Shown here: positions 7,780 to 14,236 of the stretch, piece after piece | How the letters are laid out: each line of letters starts with the position of its first letter | Position numbering within the stretch: the stretch's first letter is position 1 | Source of the DNA: Bacillota bacterium | GTDB lineage: Bacteria; Bacillota; Desulfitobacteriia; Desulfitobacteriales; Desulfitobacteriaceae | Reading direction: 5' to 3' | Assembly (NCBI GenBank): GCA_023390635.1 | Contig: JAEWCM010000163.1 | Coordinates: 1 to 17,351, forward strand | DNA: 17,351 bases | The notes under the pieces: model-generated | What the model saw: only the letters and a program-made list of their open reading frames with translations | The model's database searches: none | Told to the model about the DNA's origin: nothing | Translations under genes and position numbers: made by a program

Positions 7780-7811
7780 GATAAAAGGTTGCATCTTGAG
7801 GATAAAAGGTT
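7780..7811 (+). repeat. Two direct repeats with 21-bp period upstream of the rny promoter
   Basis: GATAAAAGGTT occurs at 7780-7790 and exactly again at 7801-7811, a period of 21 bp or two helical turns. It lies about 50-80 bases upstream of the -35 element at 7863, a suitable place for an activator or repressor. Otherwise 7720-7862 holds no gene that I can see. Confidence 0.6.
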
Positions 7812-7862
7812 AAGTTAAAAAGGGCTGGCAACGGGCTTCCTTGCAGGGAAGAGTGATATATC

Positions 7863-7891
7863 TTGACATTATTTAGAAATGCCGTTAGAAT
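7863..7891 (+). promoter_or_regulatory. Sigma-A promoter ahead of the rny leader
   Basis: TTGACA at 7863-7868 (perfect) and TAGAAT at 7886-7891 (5 of 6) are separated by 17 bases. The predicted start is near 7898, more than 200 bases before the rny start codon, which leaves a long untranslated leader. Confidence 0.82.
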
Positions 7892-7897
7892 TTATTC

Positions 7898-8060
7898 GAG
7901 GCAGTCTGCTTATAAGCCTTTATGGCTTTCTTATATAATTCATCGTTGTTAGCTGAAATATGGGGGTTTTTGGACTAGCGGGCGTGAGTTTGTAGGAAAG
8001 GGGGATTTTATCCCTTTAATAAAGGTGAGATTTGGAGACTGGCTATATGCCGGTTTTTTT
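7898..8060 (+). ncRNA. Structured leader or small RNA upstream of rny, candidate attenuator/riboswitch
   Basis: The leader can form nested pairs: P1 CAGTCT 7902-7907 with AGACTG 8036-8041; P2 CCTTTAT 7917-7923 with ATAAAGG 8019-8025; hairpin P3 7944-7952 with 7975-7984 (including G-U pairs and a bulge); hairpin P4 AAAGGG 7997-8002 with CCCTTT 8012-8017. The 3' strand of P1 overlaps the 5' arm of the intrinsic terminator at 8036-8056, so P1 and the terminator exclude each other, as in transcription attenuators. I do not recognise a known riboswitch consensus. A stand-alone RNA such as a 6S-like RNA, ending at this terminator, is a real alternative. The pairings were found by eye and no folding energy was computed. 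Confidence 0.5.
8036..8060 (+). terminator. Intrinsic terminator inside the rny leader
   Basis: ACTGGC (8038-8043) pairs with GCCGGT (8049-8054), including one G-U pair, around a TATAT loop; two further pairs extend the base. T7 follows at 8054-8060. It sits about 50 bases before the rny start codon and downstream of the promoter, so it would block rny expression or end a small RNA. Confidence 0.8.
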
Positions 8061-8109
8061 ATTAAGTTGGAATTTTAATAATATTCGTAATGACAGGAGG
8101 TGAAAATAT

Positions 8110-9660
8110 TTGGACCTTACAAGTGGAATTATTGCAGGAGTAGTAGCTGTTGGTGGATTGGTCGTTGGAAGTTTTGCCGGCTGGGTTTTGCGCAAAGGAA
8201 CAGCGGAGAAGTTAATCGGCTCGGCCGAAGATGAATCTAAGCGTCTGGTTCAGAATGCGGAAAGCGCTGCAGAGGCTAAGAAAAGGGAAGCTGTTGTGGC
8301 GGCCAAAGAAGAAGTAATGCAGATCCGCAATGACGTTGACAAAGAGATTCGGGAGCGACGGAACGAAATCTTGAGGCAGGAAAGGCGTCTTCTGCAGAAG
8401 GAAGAGACTTTTGACCGCAAAACAGAAACCTTGGAGCGGAAAGAGGAGAATCTGCATAAGAAAGAAACAGAGGTAGAACTGCAGAAAGAGGAGCTCAACC
8501 AACTAGTCGCCAAAGAAATGGCCGAGTTGGAGAGGCTTTCCGGCCTTACTTCGGAAGAAGCTAAACAGCTGCTTTTGCAAAGTGTTGAAGAAGAAGTGCG
8601 TTATGAATCGGCGATCATGATTAAGGATATTGAGACCAGGGCTAAAGAAGAAGCTGATAAGAAGGCGAAGAATATTATTGCCTTGGCTATCCAGCGTTGT
8701 GCTGCCGATCATGTGGCTGAAACCACTGTTTCAGTGGTAGCTTTGCCTAGTGATGAAATGAAGGGGCGGATTATTGGCCGGGAAGGACGCAATATCCGAA
8801 CTCTAGAAACGTTGACAGGTATTGATCTTATTATTGATGATACACCTGAAGCGGTGATCTTGTCAGGATTTGATCCGATTCGCCGTGAAGTGGCCCGTAT
8901 TGCTTTGGAAAAATTAATTCTCGATGGGCGGATTCACCCGGCTCGAATTGAAGAAATGGTGGAAAAAGCTCAGAAAGAAGTGGATCAGAAGATCCGTGAT
9001 GAGGGCGAGCAGGCTACATTTGAAACTGGAGTGCATGGTCTCCATCCTGAATTGATCCGTTTATTGGGTAGGCTGCGTTTCCGTACCAGTTATGGACAGA
9101 ATGTGCTTAAACACTCGGTGGAGGTTTCTCATCTGGCTGGTTTAATGGCTTCTGAACTGGGAGCAGATGTTCAATTGGCCAAGAGGGCCGGATTGCTGCA
9201 TGATATTGGGAAGTCTGTGGATCATGATACAGAGGGAACCCATGTGGAAATTGGTGTGGATATTGCCAAGAAATACAAGGAATCATGGGATGTCATACAT
9301 GCGATTGAAGCTCATCATGGTGATGTAGAACCTAAGACTTTGGTAGCTGTTCTGGTAGCTGCTGCTGATGCCGTTTCTGCTGCACGTCCGGGAGCCCGGA
9401 GAGAAACTCTGGAAGCTTACATTAAGCGGCTGCAGAAATTGGAAGAAATTGCTGATACGTTTGATGGTGTGGAAAAATCCTATGCTATTCAGGCAGGAAG
9501 AGAAATCCGCATCATTGTAAAACCGGATAAAATTGATGATGTTCTGGCTCCGCGGATGGCTCATGAAATTAGTAAGCGAATTGAGCAGGAACTGGAGTAT
9601 CCAGGTCAGATTAAGGTTGTTGTGATCAGGGAAACTCGGGCCGTTGATTATGCCAAGTAA
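8110..9660 (+). CDS. rny: Ribonuclease Y (membrane-anchored endoribonuclease)
   Basis: RNase Y makes the initiating cuts in mRNA decay in many Firmicutes and acts at the membrane as part of a degradosome-like network. The 516-residue protein has the full family layout: an N-terminal membrane helix at about 5-27, a highly charged coiled coil at about 35-195, a KH domain with GRIIGREGRNIR at 219-230, and an HD domain with His335, His364-Asp365 (LLHDIGKS), His402 and Asp420. Length matches the family (about 510-520). The start is TTG, chosen because AGGAGGTGA at 8095-8103 is placed ideally before it and the next residues DLTSG lead into the membrane helix; no ATG lies nearby. It has a sigma-A promoter and a long terminator-containing leader, and is followed by its own terminator. 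Confidence 0.97.
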   Translation: MDLTSGIIAGVVAVGGLVVGSFAGWVLRKGTAEKLIGSAEDESKRLVQNAESAAEAKKREAVVAAKEEVMQIRNDVDKEIRERRNEILRQERRLLQKEETFDRKTETLERKEENLHKKETEVELQKEELNQLVAKEMAELERLSGLTSEEAKQLLLQSVEEEVRYESAIMIKDIETRAKEEADKKAKNIIALAIQRCAADHVAETTVSVVALPSDEMKGRIIGREGRNIRTLETLTGIDLIIDDTPEAVILSGFDPIRREVARIALEKLILDGRIHPARIEEMVEKAQKEVDQKIRDEGEQATFETGVHGLHPELIRLLGRLRFRTSYGQNVLKHSVEVSHLAGLMASELGADVQLAKRAGLLHDIGKSVDHDTEGTHVEIGVDIAKKYKESWDVIHAIEAHHGDVEPKTLVAVLVAAADAVSAARPGARRETLEAYIKRLQKLEEIADTFDGVEKSYAIQAGREIRIIVKPDKIDDVLAPRMAHEISKRIEQELEYPGQIKVVVIRETRAVDYAK

Positions 9661-9686
9661 TTAAGCGGTCTTAAATGATAAGAAGC

Positions 9687-9736
9687 AGGGGTTGCCGCAC
9701 TATTCCTTCAGTGTGACAACCCCTTTAAAATTTTTT
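9687..9736 (+). terminator. Intrinsic terminator after rny
   Basis: AGGGGTTG (9687-9694) pairs with CAACCCCT (9717-9724), with an inner CAC/GTG stem (9698-9700, 9711-9713), followed by TTT and, after AAAA, T6 at 9731-9736. Confidence 0.8.
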
Positions 9737-9875
9737 ATGATTTGTTTTATTACATAATTCAGAACAAGTATATTTTCTTAGTACTTTTTTACCAAGTAAT
9801 TATGAGCAGGACTTTGTCTGACTGTGCCGAATAATTTATATGGTCAGCATGGGTATGTAGAGAGGATTGAAATTA

Positions 9876-10382
9876 ATGGGGTTAGCGCAATACAATAATG
9901 AAGGAGAAGTACATCAAGGAGGTCTCCTCATTTCTATTTTGCTTAGATATTCTGAGCTAGGAACGGTGCGATATTTTCAGGAGCGGCATGCTATGCAATT
10001 TACATTTCTAACCACAAAACCTTATGATGGTAAACAATTGGAAAATTCTTTGATCGAGGCACTGGAAGTATTTCATTCTTTGGAAAAGCAAAAGATGCTG
10101 CTTTGCCAGATTAACTGCGAATGGGCAGATCCGGTAGGAGAAATCACCGTATTGCGGGATATGAAGACGATCAGCCAGAGTGAGATTGGTTTGATTGTAG
10201 AATTGGTCAGAAGATCTTGCGGAGAAGGACTATATTATGAAGATCTGCCTTTGGGTGAAGATGAGATGATCTTTCAAGAAGAAATTATTTCCCATATGCT
10301 AGCCAATATGCCCTCTAATGCCATCGACAATAACGTCATGGCTGTTCGGGAAGAAGGAAGAGTCATGCTTTTTAATCGTTGA
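9876..10382 (+). CDS. Conserved-looking soluble protein of unknown function between rny and ymdB
   Basis: I do not recognise this 168-residue protein. It has no signal peptide, no membrane helix and no obvious catalytic motif; it appears to be a soluble mixed alpha/beta protein with an acidic second half (EGLYYEDLPLGEDEMIFQEE region). The start ATG 9876 has AGAGGA at 9861-9866 (spacing 9); an in-frame TTG at 9867 directly abuts that ribosome binding site and is less likely. It follows the rny terminator, so it should have its own promoter in 9737-9860; only a weak TTGTCT (9814-9819)/TATATG (9837-9842) pair is visible. ymdB starts 109 bases downstream with no terminator between. Its place between two RNA-turnover genes is suggestive, but no function follows from it. 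Confidence 0.8.
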   Translation: MGLAQYNNEGEVHQGGLLISILLRYSELGTVRYFQERHAMQFTFLTTKPYDGKQLENSLIEALEVFHSLEKQKMLLCQINCEWADPVGEITVLRDMKTISQSEIGLIVELVRRSCGEGLYYEDLPLGEDEMIFQEEIISHMLANMPSNAIDNNVMAVREEGRVMLFNR

Positions 10383-10491
10383 GTGGTGACCCCGTTTTAG
10401 TAGAAGATGTTTGAGTGAAGGCGGTTCGGGAGAAACTAGAATAAAATTTATACGCAACTTAATTGAAGAAAGAACGTAAGGAGGGAAGAGT

Positions 10492-11274
10492 GTGCGTATC
10501 CTCTTTATCGGAGATATCGTGGGAAAGCCGGGGCGCAGGGGAATTAAAGAACTGCTTCCTGCTCTCGTTAAAGATCACAGTATTGATATCATCATCGCTA
10601 ATGCAGAAAATGCGGCAGCCGGGAAAGGGCTGACAAGAGAGATTGCTCATGAACTGTTTGATCAGGGCATTGCTTTTTTGACTATGGGCAATCACGTATG
10701 GGCCCAGAGAGAAATCATGGATTTTATTGGTCAGGAAAGCCGACTGATTCGACCGGCTAACTATCCGCCCGGTGCACCGGGCAAGGGCAGTGGCTTTATT
10801 CGCCATGCGGGGAAAAAAATTGGGGTGATCAATCTTTCGGGAAGGGTTTATATGAATCCTTTAGATGATCCTTTTGCCGAGGCGAGTAAAATCGTGGCAC
10901 AAATGAGCCAGGAAACTTCAATCATCTTAGTGGATTTTCATGCCGAGGCTACTTCTGAGAAGGTAGCGATGGGGTGGTTCTTGGATGGCCGGGTGAGTGC
11001 GGTACTGGGTACTCATACCCATGTGCAAACGGCAGATGGAAGGATTTTGCCTCAAGGGACTGCTTATATCACTGATGTTGGCATGACCGGTCCTCAGGAT
11101 TCGGTGTTAGGGGTGAAAAAAGAGATCATTATTAATCGTTTTCTAACCCAATTGCCGGCTAAATTCGAACTGGCAGGAGGAGCAATTCAGCTTAATGCTG
11201 TGGTCATGGATATTGATGAACAGACAGGTAAGGCTCGCAGCATTGAAGGTGTACAGAGATTTTTGGCAAGCTAA
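10492..11274 (+). CDS. ymdB: YmdB-family metallophosphoesterase (2',3'-cyclic nucleotide phosphodiesterase)
   Basis: The 260-residue protein carries the complete dinuclear metal site of the TIGR00282/YmdB family: Asp8 (GD), Glu39 and Asn40 (AEN), Asn67-His68 (GNH), His150, His175 and His177 (THTH). In Bacillus subtilis YmdB hydrolyses cyclic nucleotides and influences sporulation versus biofilm fate and RNA levels. The start is GTG, supported by AAGGAGGG at 10478-10485 with a spacing of 6. Gene order rny-(unknown)-ymdB-spoVS resembles the rny-ymdB-spoVS order of Bacillus with one insertion. An A/T-rich inverted repeat follows the stop, but I see no strong terminator before spoVS. Confidence 0.95.
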   Translation: MRILFIGDIVGKPGRRGIKELLPALVKDHSIDIIIANAENAAAGKGLTREIAHELFDQGIAFLTMGNHVWAQREIMDFIGQESRLIRPANYPPGAPGKGSGFIRHAGKKIGVINLSGRVYMNPLDDPFAEASKIVAQMSQETSIILVDFHAEATSEKVAMGWFLDGRVSAVLGTHTHVQTADGRILPQGTAYITDVGMTGPQDSVLGVKKEIIINRFLTQLPAKFELAGGAIQLNAVVMDIDEQTGKARSIEGVQRFLAS

Positions 11275-11400
11275 AAAATTATTATAATTTTATTTGTCGA
11301 ATAATTTGTCAATGAAGAAACATAGAGCGAAGCACCTGTAAAAAACAATGATTTTGCTGGATATAACAGTAAAAAAATTCTAATTTTGATTTGAGAAAAA

Positions 11401-11426
11401 AGGGTTTTATCCTTTCCTCCTAGAAT
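11401..11426 (+). promoter_or_regulatory. Sigma-H-like promoter candidate for spoVS
   Basis: AGGGTTT at 11401-11407, then 12 bases, then CTAGAAT ending at 11426 resembles the sigma-H consensus (RnAGGAwWW, N11-12, RnnGAATww), with mismatches in both elements. It lies 58 bases before the spoVS start; spoVS is under sigma-H in B. subtilis. No better sigma-A promoter is visible nearby. Confidence 0.45.
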
Positions 11427-11483
11427 AGATCACTTTAGAGTGTGGAAATACATGTAAAAGAAGTCGGACAGGAGGAGTCATTA

Positions 11484-11744
11484 ATGGATGTGTTAAAGGT
11501 TTCAGCAAAATCAAGTCCAAATTCTGTTGCAGGTGCTCTAGCAGGTGTTTTACGTGAAAGAGGAGGCGCTGAATTGCAGGCTATTGGTGCCGGTGCACTG
11601 AACCAGGCAGTTAAAGCAGTGGCTATTGCCAGGGGCTTTGTGGCGCCGAGCGGAGTTGACCTTGTTTGCATTCCGGCATTTACTGACATCCAAATTGATG
11701 GTGAAGAACGAACAGCCATTAAACTAATTGTTGAGCCACGCTGA
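11484..11744 (+). CDS. spoVS: Stage V sporulation protein S
   Basis: The 86-residue product is close to the highly conserved SpoVS sequence throughout: DVLKVSAKSSPNSVAGALAG at residues 2-21, IGAGALNQAVKAVAIARGF in the middle and a C-terminus of ERTAIKLIVEPR. SpoVS is a small Alba-like protein needed for normal progress of sporulation (stage V, coat and heat resistance) in B. subtilis. The start ATG 11484 has AGGAGGAG at 11470-11477 (spacing 6) and gives exactly the family length; an in-frame upstream codon at 11442 would add 14 residues including that ribosome binding site and is rejected. A terminator follows at 11816. This gene is the main direct evidence that the organism is an endospore former. 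Confidence 0.97.
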   Translation: MDVLKVSAKSSPNSVAGALAGVLRERGGAELQAIGAGALNQAVKAVAIARGFVAPSGVDLVCIPAFTDIQIDGEERTAIKLIVEPR

Positions 11745-11815
11745 TTATAAAAGGTCTAAAAATCATTTCTACGCTTTGGTAGCATGTCTTAATTTGATGA
11801 CAGAATTTTTAGGTG

Positions 11816-11847
11816 CACCTGTTTGGCAGCAAGCAGGTGTTTTATTA
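11816..11847 (+). terminator. Intrinsic terminator after spoVS
   Basis: CACCTG (11816-11821) pairs with CAGGTG (11834-11839) around a 12-base loop and is followed by TTTTATTAT. It ends the ymdB/spoVS transcript. Immediately downstream, TAGAAA-GAAG-TTTCTA (11848-11863) is a small perfect palindrome before the dipeptidase gene. Confidence 0.72.
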
Positions 11848-11895
11848 TAGAAAGAAGTTTCTAGCAATAAATTTTGAAGTAAAGGAGAAGGAAAC

Positions 11896-12852
11896 ATGGA
11901 AGAGGTTTCTTACTGGATCGGAGATGCCCATACCGATGCAGTGCTTTATTTGGACAAAAACCAGGCTGACTTGGTAACTTGGGGCAAGAGTCAATGGGAT
12001 CTTGCTAAGTGCAGTCAGGCAGGGGTTAAGTTTCAGGTCATGGCCCTCTACATTGAAAGCGAATATAAGCCGGAACGGGCTCTTCAGCAAGGGCTTCATC
12101 TGCTGGAATTAACCCGGCAGTTTGCAGAGCGGCAGAAAGAGCAGATCTTTTTGATTGAATCAAGACAGGATCTATCCCTTATACCTGAAGAAAAACGGCT
12201 GGGCCTGATGCTCAGTGTGGAGGGTGGGGAGATCCTGGCAGGTAAGGTCTGGATGGTGGATGTGCTCTATCGTTTGGGAATCCGGGCAATCGGACTGACC
12301 TGGAATCAGCGTAATGACTTGGCAGATGGGGCGGGAGAAGCTGAGGCGAACGGCGGACTTACCCGTTTAGGGAAAGAAGTGGTGAAGAGGATGAATGAAC
12401 GGGGAATGGCCGTTGATCTTTCTCACCTTTCGGAGCAGAGTTTTTGGGATGTATTGAAAGTTGCGGACCAGCCTCCTTATGCCTCTCACTCCTGTGTCGC
12501 CTCTCTGTGTTCCCATCCCCGCAATCTGAGTGATAAACAGATCATAGAGTTAGCCCGTTCCGGAGGTATAGTGGGAATCAATTTTTATTCCGGTTTTCTC
12601 CGGGCGGAGGGAGAAGCAAAGCGGGCCGATGTGGTTAAACATATACAATACATTGCCGATTTGGTTGGGCCCGATTATGTAGCCTTAGGTTCGGACTTTG
12701 ACGGTGTGGAAGAGCAGCTGCCTGGGTTGGAGGATGTGACTATGTTTCCTGCTTTATTGGACGATCTGGAGAGGGCAGGTTTTTCCCGCAAGGAAATCCA
12801 GGGCATTGGAGGAGAAAATCTGCTTAATTATTTTAAAAAAGTTATAAAATGA
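11896..12852 (+). CDS. Membrane dipeptidase family (peptidase M19) protein
   Basis: The 318-residue protein belongs to the renal-dipeptidase-like M19 family, zinc enzymes that hydrolyse dipeptides, often with D-residues in the second position. Likely metal ligands are His12 and Asp14 (GDAHTD), Glu109 (SVEG), His177 (LSHLSE), His198 (ASHSC) and Asp267 (LGSDFDG); the family signatures HPRNLSD at 207-213 and GGENLL near the C-terminus (usual GGN-LR) are present. There is no signal peptide, so it should be cytoplasmic despite the family name. The ribosome binding site AAGGAGAAGG lies at 11881-11890. The PHP-domain gene follows after a 129-base gap without a terminator. Exact substrate cannot be read from the sequence; recycling of peptidoglycan or protein-derived dipeptides is possible. 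Confidence 0.9.
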   Translation: MEEVSYWIGDAHTDAVLYLDKNQADLVTWGKSQWDLAKCSQAGVKFQVMALYIESEYKPERALQQGLHLLELTRQFAERQKEQIFLIESRQDLSLIPEEKRLGLMLSVEGGEILAGKVWMVDVLYRLGIRAIGLTWNQRNDLADGAGEAEANGGLTRLGKEVVKRMNERGMAVDLSHLSEQSFWDVLKVADQPPYASHSCVASLCSHPRNLSDKQIIELARSGGIVGINFYSGFLRAEGEAKRADVVKHIQYIADLVGPDYVALGSDFDGVEEQLPGLEDVTMFPALLDDLERAGFSRKEIQGIGGENLLNYFKKVIK

Positions 12853-12981
12853 TCGGGAATAAAATGTGTGACAACAGATAGGGAAAGTAACTTAATAGGG
12901 CGAATAAGAATGAGCATAATATTATGAGCAATGGGAAGATCCAAAAAACGGTCAGAATTTGCAGCTGAAGAAGGTGATCGG

Positions 12982-13848
12982 ATGAGCAATCAATCGGAAT
13001 ACGATGTAAGAAAATACTTGAAAGGAAGAATTACCGCAGATCTGCACTGTCATACTAAATATTCGGATGGAAGCTATTCCCCCAAGGAAGTCGTATTTAT
13101 GGCTAAGACTTTAAACTTGAAAGCGGTGGGTATCACGGACCATGATACGATCGGTGGCTGGCTGGAGGCAGAACAGGCCGGTCAAAATTATGGAATTGAG
13201 ATTATCCGGGGCGTAGAATTGAATACGGACTGGATGGGAAAAGAGGTTCATATTCTGGGTTATGAAATGGATAAGCAAAATGTGATTATTGCCGAAAAGT
13301 TAATTGAATTGGGAGAGGCAAGGGAGGAGCGGTTGAAGGAGATCCTCATCCGCCTGCGCGCTTTGGGCATCATCATCAGTGAGGAAGAAGTGAAAGAGTT
13401 TGCCAGAGGAGACAGTGTGGGCCGTCCTCATATCGCTCAGGCGCTAATCGCAAAGGGGTATGTAAAATCTGTGGAAGAAGCTTTTGTCCGCTATCTGGAG
13501 ATCGGAGCACCTGCTTATGTTCCCCGCTTGAAGCTTACTCCGGAGGGGGCAATCAGACTGATCAGGCAGGCCGGCGGAGTGGCGGTTCTGGCACATCCCG
13601 GCCTTTACAGGGTAGAGGCCGGCATTAAGCATTGGGTGGAAGAGGGCCTGCAGGGAATTGAGGCTATTCACTCTGAGCACAGTGAGGAAGATGTGGCCCG
13701 TTATCTGAAGATAGGTCAGAACTATCATCTGATCATTACAGGCGGTTCAGATTTTCATGGCGAAAAGATTAAACCTAATGCCCGGATGGGGAAATGGGGC
13801 GTGGATATGACGGCTGTGGAACAAATTCGGGCGTTGGTAAAAAAATAG
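12982..13848 (+). CDS. PHP-domain phosphoesterase (TrpH/YciV-like)
   Basis: The 288-residue protein has the full set of PHP metal-binding motifs: DLHCHTKYSDG at 20-30, TDHDT at 52-56, Glu79 (GVEL), RPH at 148-150, AHP at 204-206, SEH at 231-233 and GSDFHG at 255-260. Relatives such as E. coli YciV (TrpH, RNase AM) are 5'-3' exonucleases acting on RNA or phosphorylated 3',5'-nucleotides, so an RNA or nucleotide phosphoesterase role is likely. An in-frame ATG at 12931 has no ribosome binding site and would add 17 charged residues; ATG 12982 is preceded by AAGGTGA at 12971-12977. It lies between the dipeptidase gene and a small coiled-coil gene, probably in one transcript ending at 14221. Confidence 0.9.
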   Translation: MSNQSEYDVRKYLKGRITADLHCHTKYSDGSYSPKEVVFMAKTLNLKAVGITDHDTIGGWLEAEQAGQNYGIEIIRGVELNTDWMGKEVHILGYEMDKQNVIIAEKLIELGEAREERLKEILIRLRALGIIISEEEVKEFARGDSVGRPHIAQALIAKGYVKSVEEAFVRYLEIGAPAYVPRLKLTPEGAIRLIRQAGGVAVLAHPGLYRVEAGIKHWVEEGLQGIEAIHSEHSEEDVARYLKIGQNYHLIITGGSDFHGEKIKPNARMGKWGVDMTAVEQIRALVKK

Positions 13849-13905
13849 GCAGACCACGAGCTGGCAGGATTAAAATTCCCTTGTTAAGCATAGAATAGAG
13901 ATAAG

Positions 13906-14193
13906 ATGAGCACCAAGGGGGTTACCAATTTGGATCCTAATCAGGAGGTTAAAGTTTTACGTACCCGGGTTGCAGAATTAGAACAGAGAATCGAGCATTT
14001 GCGTGTCAGCAGACGGGTGCTGATGAATCTTCTGGAGAAAGTGGAGCGGGAAAAAATTACGTTGGTCAATAGGCTGGAGAAAGAAAACTGCCGGCTGCAA
14101 AAAGATAATATGCGGTTTGCTAAATGGATATTTGCCAAGAACAGAGAAATTGTTCAACTTCAAGAACAGATCAGTATGGAAAAGAAAGCATGA
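13906..14193 (+). CDS. Small coiled-coil protein of unknown function
   Basis: The product has up to 95 residues and is almost entirely predicted coiled coil: heptad-like LRTRVAELEQRIEHLR and later LVNRLEKENCRLQKDNMRF stretches, with a conserved-looking SRRVLMNLLE centre. It has no membrane segment and no enzymatic motif, and I cannot name a function. The start is uncertain: ATG 13906 has no good ribosome binding site, while an in-frame TTG at 13930 has AAGGGGG at 13915-13921 with an ideal spacing of 8 and would give 87 residues starting MDPNQEVKVL. It follows the PHP gene by 57 bases and ends within the left arm of a bidirectional terminator. Confidence 0.75.
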   Translation: MSTKGVTNLDPNQEVKVLRTRVAELEQRIEHLRVSRRVLMNLLEKVEREKITLVNRLEKENCRLQKDNMRFAKWIFAKNREIVQLQEQISMEKKA

Positions 14194-14221
14194 AGGTTTA
14201 CTAAGCCTCCATGCTTTCTTT
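14181..14221. terminator. Bidirectional terminator between convergent genes
   Basis: Bases 14181-14199 pair with 14203-14221 with one mismatch and one G-U pair around a 3-base loop. The outer stem, AAAGAAAGCATG against CATGCTTTCTTT, gives a T-rich tail on each strand. It overlaps the last codons of the coiled-coil gene and lies 16 bases past the end of the minus-strand HD gene, so it can serve both. Confidence 0.82.
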
Positions 14222-14236
14222 CTTGATGATATGGCA

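Noticed and set aside
7879..7938. 19-codon frame starting at an ATG in the rny promoter region as a leader peptide
   Set aside because: It overlaps the -10 element, begins before the predicted transcription start and has no ribosome binding site.
7960..7995. 11-codon frame inside the rny leader as a regulatory peptide
   Set aside because: There is no Shine-Dalgarno sequence and no run of regulatory codons; it lies within the P3 hairpin.
10459..10806. Minus-strand 115-codon frame opposite ymdB
   Set aside because: It is antisense to conserved metal-site codons of ymdB, with no ribosome binding site or recognisable domain.
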